A DNA stretch of 64,000 bases, taken from the NCBI RefSeq assembly GCF_900111345.1, contig NZ_FOGY01000011.1:124001-188000 (forward strand), read 5' to 3'. Source of the stretch: Psychrobacillus sp. OK032. GTDB lineage: Bacteria > Bacillota > Bacilli > Bacillales_A > Planococcaceae. Shown here one piece after another: positions 39,975 to 48,176 of the stretch. The notes below the pieces were generated by a model. It did not search any database. It was not told where the DNA came from and saw only the letters and a list, made by a program, of their open reading frames with translations. A program made the position numbers and the translations under genes. The stretch's first letter is position 1. Each line of letters begins with the position of its first letter.

Positions 39975-40008
39975 AGCAAAAATGGATTTCTAGGTAGAAA
40001 TCCATTTT
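39975..40008 (-). terminator. hairpin with T run in the pfeT leader
   Basis: On the minus strand AAAATGGATTTCTA pairs with TAGAAATCCATTTT, followed by TTGC. It lies between the PerR-box promoter and the pfeT start, so it could end fumarase transcripts or attenuate pfeT. Confidence 0.6.
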
Positions 40009-40023
40009 GTAATCGTTACTAAT

Positions 40024-40060
40024 TTATAATTATTATAATGTAAGAAGGGTAATACGTCAA
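40024..40060 (-). promoter_or_regulatory. sigma-A promoter overlapped by a perfect PerR box
   Basis: TTATAATTATTATAA at 40024-40038 matches the PerR consensus TTATAATNATTATAA at every defined position. On the minus strand TTGACG (40060-40055) and TATAAT (40037-40032) are separated by exactly 17 bases, so the -10 hexamer is inside the operator. PerR binding would block RNA polymerase directly. Confidence 0.85.
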
Positions 40061-40069
40061 TTAATTCGA

Positions 40070-41599
40070 TTAATTGTAAACGCGCTCTTTATAGTTCGCT
40101 AATTTTTCTAATGAAGATTTATCTACATCTGCATGTAGGCTGTTTCCATGTGAGTCCATTGTTACTACGGCAGTAAAGTTTTCTACACGTAAATGCCACA
40201 TTGCTTCTGGAATACCAAACTCCATTAAATCGACACCTTCGACACCTTTAATACAGTCCGCATAATACTGCGCTGCACCACCGATCGCATTCAAGTAAAC
40301 TCCACCATGGTCTGCTAAGGCAGCAAGTGTTTTCGGTCCCATTCCGCCTTTACCTATAACGGCACGGATACCGAACTTTTTCATAATATCGCCTTGGTAT
40401 GGCTCTTCACGAATAGACGTTGTTGGACCAGCTGCACGTACATGCCAGTTACCTTCTTCATCTTTTTGCATAACGGGACCACAGTGATAAATAATTTGCC
40501 CATCTAAGTCAACAGGTGCATCATGACTCATTAAATGATGGTGAATTGCATCGCGACCAGTATACATACGACCAGTAATAGACACTACGTCTCCAACTTG
40601 AAGTGCACGGATTTGTTCTTCTGTAATTGGAGCTTGAAGTTCCACTACTTTTTTAGGTGCTTCTTCTGTTGTTTCTTCTTTAAATTCAATTTTTTCCCCG
40701 TCTTGGTAGTGCCACTCGATAATTTCTCCAGTCGATGGATTGATATTAATCGCCATACGGCGGTATGCCCAACAGTTATATGCAACAGATACATAGAAAC
40801 TTGCCGGAATACGGTGCATAACACCAATTTTACAACCTAATAAAGTTGCTTCTCCGCCGAATCCCATAGTTCCGATCCCTAATGTATTTGCTTTTTCTAC
40901 AATATACGCTTCTAATCTTGCAAGGTCTGGGTTTGGATTCTTATCTTCGACATGACGGAATAACTGTTCTTTTGCAAGATCGTATCCAGAAGAGCGATCT
41001 CCACCAATACCAACTCCGATAAAGCCTGCAGAACAACCTTGTCCTTGCGCTTGATAAACAGAGTGTAAAATACATTTACGAATTCCGTCTAAATCACGGC
41101 CAGCACGACCTAAACCTTCTAACTCAGTTGGTAAGCTATATTGAATATTTTTGTTTTCACAGCCGCCACCTTTTAAGATAAGCTTCATTTCAATATAGTC
41201 TTCTTCCCATTGTTCAAATTTGATAACAGGGACACCTTCCCCAAGGTTGTCTCCACTATTTTCCCCCGTTAGTGAATCTACAGAGTTAGGACGAAGCTTT
41301 GCATCCTTTGTAGCACTTACAATCGCTCGTTTAATCGCTGCTTTTATTTCTAATTGGTTTACGCCAATTGGTGTTTTAATCTTGAATGTTGGTAAACCAG
41401 TATCTTGGCAAATAGGTGAAACATTGTCATCTGCCATTTGAATATTATTCGTAATAGTATCTAAACTCATTGCTGCTCGTGTACCAGCATTTTCTGCTGC
41501 TTTTGCTTTTTTTATAGCGCGTCGTACGTCTTTTGGTAGATTTGTAGAGGTTTCAGTAATTAAATCATAAATACTTTTTTCTAATTGCTCCAATTGCAT
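40070..41599 (-). CDS. fumA: class I (iron-sulfur) fumarate hydratase
   Basis: Interconverts fumarate and malate in the TCA cycle with a labile [4Fe-4S] cluster. The 509-residue protein fuses the alpha part, with cysteine ligands in SPICQDTGLP, KGGGCENKN and GQGCSAGFIG, and the beta part (TGRMYTGRDAIHHHL, VIGKGGMGPKTLAAL). It is unlike the iron-free class II FumC common in Bacillus. ATG 41599 is selected because AAAGGAGCG lies upstream; an open extension 5' of it has no homology. The PerR-controlled metal ATPase lies downstream on the same strand. Confidence 0.9.
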   Translation of the reverse strand: MQLEQLEKSIYDLITETSTNLPKDVRRAIKKAKAAENAGTRAAMSLDTITNNIQMADDNVSPICQDTGLPTFKIKTPIGVNQLEIKAAIKRAIVSATKDAKLRPNSVDSLTGENSGDNLGEGVPVIKFEQWEEDYIEMKLILKGGGCENKNIQYSLPTELEGLGRAGRDLDGIRKCILHSVYQAQGQGCSAGFIGVGIGGDRSSGYDLAKEQLFRHVEDKNPNPDLARLEAYIVEKANTLGIGTMGFGGEATLLGCKIGVMHRIPASFYVSVAYNCWAYRRMAININPSTGEIIEWHYQDGEKIEFKEETTEEAPKKVVELQAPITEEQIRALQVGDVVSITGRMYTGRDAIHHHLMSHDAPVDLDGQIIYHCGPVMQKDEEGNWHVRAAGPTTSIREEPYQGDIMKKFGIRAVIGKGGMGPKTLAALADHGGVYLNAIGGAAQYYADCIKGVEGVDLMEFGIPEAMWHLRVENFTAVVTMDSHGNSLHADVDKSSLEKLANYKERVYN

Positions 41600-42080
41600 A
41601 TTGTAAACGCTCCTTTTATGTATGAATGTTCTAAACACTTTAAGTATACTATTATATTTCTATTAAAAAAAGAGTAGTTCATTTGGGTTTCGATTATAAA
41701 AAGTATGTGAATGAGGGGAATAATGGAAAAACGGACTAAAGGTCCCCGTATCCGAATTTTTATGCAGAGTATACGTGCAAACAGGAAATCCCTTCTAAGC
41801 ATATTTTCTCGTTCCAATAAAAAAAGTGCAAGCACCCTCTAAGTACAAAACCTGTTTTGAATCATTTTCGGAGGTCTTTGGACAGGCTACTTGCTATATC
41901 ATTATCGTTTGTTTTTTTTAGAGAGCCGGTCGTGACTGACGTCACGACCGGCCTCACTTTTCTCGATAATCTTATTGCATTTGTCTGTCTGTCGCCCTCC
42001 TTCAACAATACGAATAAGGTTAAGATTTTTTTAGCTAATGAGTGAAAAGATGCTTTCTAACTGATAAAGCTTCAAAGGAG
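41600..42080. other. intergenic region with a long perfect hairpin
   Basis: No gene is supported here. A perfect 12-base-pair stem GCCGGTCGTGAC/GTCACGACCGGC occupies 41925-41952 with a four-base loop TGAC. On the plus strand it is followed by CTCACTTTTCTC, a weak T run. GGTGCTTGCACTTTTTTT on the minus strand near 41817-41838 looks like a worn R1 right end. Confidence 0.5.
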
Positions 42081-42082
42081 GA

Positions 42083-42195
42083 CAGTCTAAGTTCGCGACT
42101 TCGCGGTGCTCCTGCGCAAAGCTCGTCGCAAAATAAAAGAACATTTCGCTACGACTGCCTGACCAGCATCGTGCGGGCCCGAATATACAATTTCG
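42083..42195 (-). repeat. two-hairpin module copy with enlarged second hairpin
   Basis: Read on the minus strand it matches 21300-21400: CCCGC-ACGAT-GCTGG, TCA, GCAGTC, GTA, GCGAAATG, a GCGACGAGCTTTGCGCAGGA unit, GTCGC, GAACTTA, GACT. It has no attached R1 borders, so the module can exist on its own. Confidence 0.75.
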
Positions 42196-42454
42196 GGTGC
42201 TCTAGTGCTCCTCTATACATATAGCTGCTAACTATTTTTTGGTCATATACTCTTTTACTAGTAGAAGAAAACTAGCAGAATTGCTTATCTAAAGATTCTT
42301 ACTAGCTAACAGGTGCATCCCTTCTACCTTATCTTGTGTACAATCCATTGCATTTTTCTATAGTTTAAAATATCAGTGATTTAATGCATTCAAAAAGTAT
42401 ATACTTCCTTGTCTTTTAGTTGTACTTTTCTTTATGATTGATTTGAAACCATTT

Positions 42455-42590
42455 ACTTGATTGTAGTGGAAGGCGGCGACTACAGTGGGATGAGTGAGAC
42501 AGATGAACCATCACAACGTACGCGTAGCGGCGATGATGGTTCATCGCTCACCCCACGGAAAGCGTCCGCCTGTAACGGAAATCAACAATA
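42455..42590 (+). repeat. R3 palindromic core, solitary copy
   Basis: Only the GC-rich end of R3 is present: GTAGTGGAAGGCGGCGACTA, GTGGGATGAGTGAGACAGA, inner stem GATGAACCATCA (42502-42513) with TGATGGTTCATC (42534-42545), and CGGAAAGCGTCCGCCTG. Its inner stem has an A-T pair where copies A and F have G-C. Confidence 0.8.
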
Positions 42591-42655
42591 TTGCTTCAAT
42601 CATTTCCTCCAAAATAGCCGAAACATTGGATTTATGGATCGGAAAATCAATTAAA

Positions 42656-42688
42656 AAAAGCTTGGAAATGTTTCTTTCCAAGCTTCTT
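42656..42688 (-). terminator. terminator of the SE1561-family gene
   Basis: AAGCTTGGAAA pairs with TTTCCAAGCTT; on the minus strand a run of seven T follows. Confidence 0.85.
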
Positions 42689-42693
42689 TCAAA

Positions 42694-42882
42694 TTACTCA
42701 AATTTTGTATTTTTAAACTGTTCCATTTTCAACTCTAAATCATCCATCATTTGAATTAGACGGTCGATATCTTCTAGGTCAGTTGATTCGGGTTCAATAC
42801 TGTCTAATACTTCTAAAAACATTTGCAGTCGATCTTTTAAATAAGATACTTGTTGTTCTGGATTTGAAATTTGGTTACCCAC
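42694..42882 (-). CDS. SE1561-family small protein
   Basis: The 62-residue product reads MGNQISNPEQQVSYLKDRL then FLEVLDSIEPESTDLEDID and LIQMMDDLELKMEQF. The pattern of a dynamic helix pair with DLEDIDRLIQMMDDLE agrees with the SE1561 family of Firmicutes, which has no known function. GTG 42882 is favoured because GAGGTG lies eight bases upstream. It is a single gene with its own terminator. Confidence 0.75.
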   Translation of the reverse strand: MGNQISNPEQQVSYLKDRLQMFLEVLDSIEPESTDLEDIDRLIQMMDDLELKMEQFKNTKFE

Positions 42883-42977
42883 AGAATAACACCTCACTTT
42901 ATATGATAAGAATAAAACAAAAAGAAAAGAAAAGATAGTTCGAAGGTTCTTTTATTATAAAATATTAATTTTGAATA

Positions 42978-43006
42978 TTTACAATAATTAATTTATATGA
43001 TATAAT
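42978..43006 (+). promoter_or_regulatory. strong sigma-A promoter of a tiny gene
   Basis: TTTACA at 42978-42983 and TATAAT at 43001-43006 with exactly 17 bases between them. Confidence 0.8.
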
Positions 43007-43038
43007 CTTTACAACCCATACATAGAAAGGAGGGCGTA

Positions 43039-43149
43039 GTGAATAGTCGAAACCATTCATTCAGTAGAAGGAGGGGATTCAGACATTTCACCGGCAAAAA
43101 CGCCGCAAATGCAGTTATGATTACTCAAGAGGATAATAGTTATATTTAA
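43039..43149 (+). CDS. 36-residue arginine-rich small protein, unrecognised
   Basis: The product is MNSRNHSFSRRRGFRHFTG then KNAANAVMITQEDNSYI. The GTG start has AAAGGAGGG four to five bases upstream. A near-consensus promoter lies 33 bases before it, and a strong terminator begins at its stop codon, so it forms a complete transcription unit of about 190 bases. The N-terminal half is basic. I know no family for it; the unit could also be a regulatory RNA with an incidental reading frame. Confidence 0.6.
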   Translation: MNSRNHSFSRRRGFRHFTGKNAANAVMITQEDNSYI

Positions 43150-43194
43150 AAGGCTCAGTCAGATCTTATGCAGATATCGACTGAGCCTTTTGTT
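43148..43194 (+). terminator. terminator of the 36-residue gene
   Basis: AAAAGGCTCAGT pairs with ACTGAGCCTTTT, followed by GTTGTT. Confidence 0.85.
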
Positions 43195-43389
43195 GTTGAT
43201 TTGAAAATTGAATTCAAGTGATGATAGGAAGAATATATATTAGTTGTAAGAATACGAACTATAGTTGGACGAATAAATAAGATGGTTGGGTAAATGAAGT
43301 GAGTTTTTACAAATTTTTAATAGGAAGTATGCCTGTTGTCTGATACACTACTCATTAGAATAATTTTAAATATATTAATGAGGTAATGT

Positions 43390-44586
43390 ATGCAGCAATT
43401 TACAGCAATCGAAAGAAAAAGATTTTGGATACTTGTGGCAATTGTATCTATATCAGGATTTTCACAAGGAATGTTATTGCCACTTATATCTGTTATATTT
43501 GAGCAGGACGGAGTAAGCCCAATGATAAATGGGTTAAGTGCAACAGGTCTTTATATTGGAACGTTATTGATTTCTCCCTTTATAGAACCGCCACTGCGTA
43601 AATTTGGTTATAAGCCGATTATTATCGTGGGTGGTTTAATCGTCATTGTTTCCTTATTACTTTTTCCTTTATGGAAAAGCGTGGCTTTTTGGTTTGTTTT
43701 GAGATTATTTATTGGTATTGGTGATAATGCACTTCATTTTTCTACTCAAACATGGATTACGAGTTTTTCTCCTCAGCATCGATTAGGACGTAATATTGCT
43801 ATTTATGGACTTTCTTTTGGGGTGGGATTCGCTGTAGGTCCCTTGCTTGTTCAATTGGTAGAGATTTTTGAAGGACTGCCGTTTATTATTTCAAGCATTC
43901 TTTGTTTATGTGCTTGGGTACTGATTTTCTTCGTGAAAAATGAAAAACCAGAGATAGTTAAAGGTAATCCTGCTCACGGAGAAGGGACATGGAAGCGTTT
44001 TGGAGCAGCTTTTGCAATTGCATGGGTTGCATTTATACCGCCATTTAGCTATGGTTTTTTAGAATCATCGCTTAATGCCATTTACCCGGTGTATGCACTA
44101 CGTAATTCTATAGAAGTAACTAGTTTATCATACATACTGGCAGCCTTTTCAATAGGAGGGGTTGTCTCACAATTACCTCTTGGTGTATTAAGCGACAAAA
44201 TAGGGAGACGAAAAGTACTAATCATTATGATAGGTCTTGGGGCTTTAACTTTTGGAATAGCAAGCTTTTTCGAAACTTCCTCTTTAACGATAGGTACACT
44301 ATTTTTCATTGCAGGTATGTTTGTTGGATCCACATTTTCACTTGGAATTTCTTATATGGCTGATCTAACGCCAAAGGCACTTCTCCCAACTGGTAATTTG
44401 ATGTGTGGAATTGCTTTTAGTATTGGAAGCCTTTCTGGTCCATTTTTGGGAGGTCTTTTTATCCAATTATTTGAGGGAGTTAGCTTTTTAGTATTAGTTG
44501 CGGTTCTCCTAGGAACGTTAGCGTGTATCCTCTTTTTTTCTAATCCGGAAAAGAATCGAAAGCTGGATGAAACTACATTGTATTAA
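43390..44586 (+). CDS. MFS transporter (YfkF-like)
   Basis: A 398-residue protein with 12 hydrophobic segments. Conserved loops include GVLSDKIGRRKVLIIMIG in the second half (helix 8-9 loop signature) and RLFIGIGDNALHFSTQTWI in the first. The overall sequence resembles B. subtilis YfkF, which fits the nearby yfkK and yfkH homologues. The first-half loop 2-3 signature is weak (PPLRKFGYKPIIIVGG). The substrate is unknown. TGAGGTAATGT precedes ATG 43390. Confidence 0.8.
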   Translation: MQQFTAIERKRFWILVAIVSISGFSQGMLLPLISVIFEQDGVSPMINGLSATGLYIGTLLISPFIEPPLRKFGYKPIIIVGGLIVIVSLLLFPLWKSVAFWFVLRLFIGIGDNALHFSTQTWITSFSPQHRLGRNIAIYGLSFGVGFAVGPLLVQLVEIFEGLPFIISSILCLCAWVLIFFVKNEKPEIVKGNPAHGEGTWKRFGAAFAIAWVAFIPPFSYGFLESSLNAIYPVYALRNSIEVTSLSYILAAFSIGGVVSQLPLGVLSDKIGRRKVLIIMIGLGALTFGIASFFETSSLTIGTLFFIAGMFVGSTFSLGISYMADLTPKALLPTGNLMCGIAFSIGSLSGPFLGGLFIQLFEGVSFLVLVAVLLGTLACILFFSNPEKNRKLDETTLY

Positions 44587-44738
44587 AATTAATAAAGCAC
44601 TACAGATTCGTTTCTTTTAAAAGGAGATGTCGATTCGTAGTGTTTTTTGTATTAATCTGAAAGTTAAATCAGGGCGCAAATGTATCTAAATATGTATATA
44701 GTAATTGTAATGAAATTATAGGGAAAGGAGGATGTATC

Positions 44739-45185
44739 GTGCGTAAAAATTGGTCTCCGTATGTTTGGAAGTTATTATGGACTGTTGGGTTAATTGTTTT
44801 ATTGATTATTAGTTACAAGCTCGAGCTTCAGGTGAAAAATCATGTGGCAACTACATTCAAAATGCTCCCTATTATTTGGTTCCAATTTATTGCTAGTTTT
44901 ATATTAGGGATTTATCTTTCTTTACTTTTTATTAAAAAATGGTCAGTTAAATGGAACTGGTCGTTAATCGTTTGTGTAACTATACCATTTTTAATCATTT
45001 CTATTTATCTTCCCATTACTATTACATTCGTACAAAACATAGCACAAGACCCTAATAATTATTCAGTGCCTTTTCCATTTTGGTTGATGAAAATAAATAC
45101 TTATGGAATTCCGGCAATAGTAGCGGGATTAACATTAATAATTGGATTATTTAGTAACACTGCCAAAGCAATTAACAATGAATGA
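44739..45185 (+). CDS. four-helix membrane protein, unrecognised
   Basis: The 148-residue product has four hydrophobic segments at about 10-30, 42-66, 72-94 and 112-138 and short basic loops (KKWSVKWNW). No family motif is recognised. GTG 44739 is preceded by AAAGGAGG. It stands alone between the MFS gene and a degraded dehydrogenase and ends at a long hairpin terminator. Confidence 0.6.
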   Translation: MRKNWSPYVWKLLWTVGLIVLLIISYKLELQVKNHVATTFKMLPIIWFQFIASFILGIYLSLLFIKKWSVKWNWSLIVCVTIPFLIISIYLPITITFVQNIAQDPNNYSVPFPFWLMKINTYGIPAIVAGLTLIIGLFSNTAKAINNE

Positions 45186-45186
45186 A

Positions 45187-45253
45187 TTTAACGTTGAATG
45201 CCAGATTCATATGTTATTTAGAAATTAATAAGAATCTGGTATCCAACGTTTTT
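45187..45253. terminator. long hairpin terminator
   Basis: AACGTTG-TGCCAGATTC pairs with GAATCTGG-CCAACGTT, followed by TTTCTG. It separates two convergent units. Confidence 0.8.
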
Positions 45254-45278
45254 CTGTTTTTTAGATAAAGAGTTCTTG

Positions 45279-45948
45279 TTACGGTTTTAAGACGAGTTTA
45301 ATACTTTCTTCCTCATGGTCGTGGAACATGCGATAGGCTTCACTTGCTTTATCTAAAGGAATGCTATGTGTAATAATTTCTTTTGGATCAAACTCTCCTT
45401 TAGTGTTCATGTCATATAACATGGCCATGTAGTGTATGACTGGAGCTTGTCCCATCTTCAGTGTTACATTCCGTTCGAAAATATTTCCAAGAGGGAACAT
45501 ATTATACAGTGAACCGTAAACACCAGTTAATTGGATCGTCCCAAACTTTCGAACAGCAATTAAGCCAATATCAATGGCACTTAATGTTCCGCCTTGAAGC
45601 TTCAGTTTTTGCTCAACCTTTTCCATGAAATTCATTTTTCCATCCATCCCTACACAATCGATGACTACATCAACACCGCCATTTGTGAATTCTTTAATAT
45701 GACCTCCCATATCATCGAAATCCTCAAAAAGTACTGCCACTGTATCGCCAGGTTGTATACCTGAATTTTCTATGCTCCAATTTGCGGTAGGAAGGACGTC
45801 TGATATAAATAGCAATGACTCATCTTCTAATTCACAGGATTCGGGAATAACAAAAGGCATGAAGTTCCCATATGGAACTCGTAAAAATTCGGCTTGTCCA
45901 CCTGGATAATTGCCTATCTTTATCTCCTTGGAATGTTACAGCCTTCAA
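45279..45948 (-). pseudogene. zinc-type alcohol dehydrogenase, doubly deleted remnant
   Basis: A normal-looking start (GGAGGAG then TTG 45948) encodes MKAVTFQGDKD, the usual N-terminus of the glutathione-dependent formaldehyde dehydrogenase-like branch. After 11 codons the sequence jumps, out of frame, to GNYPGGQAEFLRVPYGNF, so roughly the whole catalytic zinc domain is missing. A second, in-frame loss removes the Rossmann GxGxxG segment: GIQPGDTVAVL runs straight into FEDFDDMGGHIKEF. The rest (VIDCVGMDGKM, GTIQLTGVYG, VTLKMGQAPVIHYM, to KLVLKP) is intact. Neither NAD nor zinc could be bound, so it must be inactive as a dehydrogenase. Confidence 0.9.
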
Positions 45949-46063
45949 AAAATCTCCTCCTCAAATGCTCTCTACTTAGTCTTTACCCTTTTTTATATAA
46001 AAAAACTTAAATTCCTTTAAACTTGTGGATTTATTAAAAGCTAAGTCCCATGGATATATTGAA

Positions 46064-46101
46064 AAAAGGCAGTCAAGACGGTAAGTGTCTTGACTGTCCT
46101 T
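46064..46101 (-). terminator. terminator of the SRPBCC gene
   Basis: GGCAGTCAAGAC pairs with GTCTTGACTGTC; on the minus strand CTTTTTTC follows. Confidence 0.85.
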
Positions 46102-46105
46102 GTAT

Positions 46106-46531
46106 TTATTGTTGCTCTGAATACTTTTTAAAATTATTTAAAATTGCCTGCCAACCTTGTTGTTGCATTTCGATTGGATTCTCTGTTTCTGGATCAAATA
46201 CTTGTATGATCTTCGTGTCATTTTCTTGATTGATAAAAGTTGTTTCAACTTTTCTTCCGTCACCTAATGTATAAGAGATGAACTCATGTAGTTTTACTTC
46301 ATCATATACGCCACCAAAATCAAACCCAAAACTTCCGTCTTTTGCTTCCATTCTCGAAAGAAATTTACCGCCAGCTCGCAAATCATTTTCGGCAAATGGC
46401 GTGTGCCAATCGTCTGAAGCACTGTTCCATTTTGTTAAATGATTCGGCTCCGTCCAATATTCCCACACTTTTTCTACTGGTGCATTAACTGTTGTTTCAA
46501 TTGTAACTTTTGTATTGTTTTCGCTAGCCAT
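46106..46531 (-). CDS. SRPBCC (AHSA1-like) ligand-binding-fold protein
   Basis: The 141-residue protein has the START/AHSA1 pattern: VTIETTVNAPVEKVWEYWTE at residues 8-27, HLTKWN, DLRAGGKFLSRMEAKDG, and the long C-terminal helix MQQQGWQAILNNFKKYSE. Such proteins bind hydrophobic ligands or act as Hsp90 co-chaperone-like domains; many bacterial copies are uncharacterised. AAGGAATGGTGG lies upstream of the ATG. It is monocistronic. Confidence 0.8.
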   Translation of the reverse strand: MASENNTKVTIETTVNAPVEKVWEYWTEPNHLTKWNSASDDWHTPFAENDLRAGGKFLSRMEAKDGSFGFDFGGVYDEVKLHEFISYTLGDGRKVETTFINQENDTKIIQVFDPETENPIEMQQQGWQAILNNFKKYSEQQ

Positions 46532-46689
46532 TGTTTAGCCACCATTCCTTATAAGGTTTTTTAAATACTTTGTAATTATGATCATATAGTAACATAATGT
46601 ATTGCTATTTATAAAGCAAAAACAAAAAAGGTCAACCATCTCGGACAAACCCTATGGTACATAAAGCTGCGCTTATTAGAGAAACTGCG

Positions 46690-47535
46690 TCGTAAAGAAG
46701 TTACCGCTAGGATTTCCGCTACAGGGCGGACGCTTTCCGCCGGGTGAGCGATGAACCATCGCCGACGCTGCGCGTTCGCCTGCGATGTTTCATCTGTCTC
46801 ACTCATCCGGCTGGAGTCGCCGCCCTTTCGCTCCAATCCATAAAATCTGCTAGATAATCAGCATCGCTACTCTAAATTCATTCTTCTTGAATAAAACCCC
46901 AATAAATGGTCGAATGAGAAAGAACATGCTGTTAACTCGTCAAAGCACATCTCAATAGAGACAAATTGAATGCTGAACGAGACTAAACCAATTTAACTGA
47001 TGTTTTGATGTGCTTTATCCCTATACGGTCTTATATTTCTATTTATAGGTATCCAAGTAAATGACTAAGAGAATCAATTATTGAAAACAACCAGTTCTAT
47101 TCGGAAAGCAACCAAATCTTAAAATAGCAAGTCCACTTGAAGTGAGGCGACGTTGAATAAGAGGTGTTGTTCTAATAAATGGTTGAATGAAACGTACTTT
47201 ATCTTAAATACTCCACTTAATTGAAGACAGCATTTTCTAATTTGGCTTAATAAATATTTACATACTGTACCTAGTAAATTTAAATCCCTGATATCAGCAG
47301 ACGCCAAATTAGCAAGAAATATCTATTGATTGAAGCGGAAAGCGGCGACTCCAGCGGAGGCCAACAGGATGTTGGTCACGAAGGCGTTGCCACACGATGT
47401 GGTGCACTTAGCCTTCGTTCCTCTGTTTGAGACAGATGAGCCATCACAACGTACGCGAGAGCTGTGGTGATGGCTTATCGCTCACCCCGCGCCCTGCAGT
47501 GGAAATCCTAGCGGACACTTCTTACGACGCATTAT
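46690..47535. repeat. R3 composite repeat, complete copy at 47 kb
   Basis: A minus-oriented GC-rich end (46705-46840) has inner stem GATGAACCATCGC (46749-46761) with GCGATGTTTCATC (46781-46793). An AT-rich centre (46845-47330) shares its stem-loop (CACATCTCAA with TTTGATGTG) and other blocks with 17080-17400. The plus-oriented end (47330-47530) carries a two-hairpin module at 47361-47418 and inner stem GATGAGCCATCAC/GTGATGGCTTATC. The architecture is the same as at 16766-17540, with inverted ends about 0.8 kb apart. Confidence 0.85.
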
Positions 47536-47664
47536 CCCTGGATTGTGACGTTCCGGTTCCTTCATATGTTGAAATATTAGTCCTATTTCCTTTTTTTTTT
47601 TGTTTCTAATGCGAGTACTGCGGAATAGTTAACCTATAACAGCAAGCTCAGCTGCAAGGAAGAG

Positions 47665-47706
47665 AACAAAAAAGGTTAACCAAATTTCTTGGCTAACCTT
47701 TATATG
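47665..47706 (-). terminator. terminator of the DUF3889 gene
   Basis: AAAGGTTAGCCAAGAAA and TTTGGTTAACCTTT pair on the minus strand with few mismatches, followed by TTTTG. Confidence 0.75.
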
Positions 47707-47731
47707 AGTGAATCTATTAGATGTCGATGGT

Positions 47732-48061
47732 TTATCTAATATTTTCTTGCAGTTCAATATTAACTACTTTTTCAGTTATGGTACTATACTCGATTCTCAC
47801 AAAAACGCCGAATTCGTGGTCATCATCTTTTAACCATAGCTTAAACTTTTCAATGGTTGAATCGTGTTTGGATTCGCTTCCTTCATGCAAGTAATCAATA
47901 ATATTCGCACTGGGATATTTGGATTGTGCCTCTTCTATTGCGAGCTGTCCCCACTTAGCGTAGGCTGGAGTTTCTTGTAGTGCAGGAACAACAGTTGGAA
48001 TAAATATTAGTGCTGTATTGACTGTAATAAAAATTCCAACTGCCATAAATGTTTTTAGCAT
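47732..48061 (-). CDS. secreted DUF3889 protein
   Basis: The 109-residue product has a signal peptide (LKTFMAVGIFITVNTALIFI) and the DUF3889 core AYAKWGQLAIEEAQSKYPSA, NIIDYLHEG, FKLWLKDDDHEFGVFVRIEY and EKVVNIELQE, as in B. subtilis YqzG-type proteins. The function is unknown. ATG 48061 is chosen because AAGGAGACG lies upstream and a signal peptide then starts at residue 1; an in-frame extension of 20 residues exists. Confidence 0.8.
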   Translation of the reverse strand: MLKTFMAVGIFITVNTALIFIPTVVPALQETPAYAKWGQLAIEEAQSKYPSANIIDYLHEGSESKHDSTIEKFKLWLKDDDHEFGVFVRIEYSTITEKVVNIELQENIR

Positions 48062-48176
48062 AATTAATCTCGTCTCCTTTTCTATAGGATGAGTAATTAG
48101 CTTAAAATCATTCAACACCAAGTGAACTATTGAGACAAGATTTGCTAGCAGATATCACTGTACGGGTGTACTATTA

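Noticed and set aside
41581-41835. 84-residue hydrophobic minus-strand frame upstream of fumarase
   Set aside because: Low-complexity Leu/Ile/Phe content expected in AT-rich DNA; no ribosome site, and it overlaps the fumarase ribosome site and start.
46609-47609. Reading frames of 60-75 codons inside the R3 element at 47 kb
   Set aside because: They follow the repeat sequence, are not conserved in frame between R3 copies, and lack ribosome sites.
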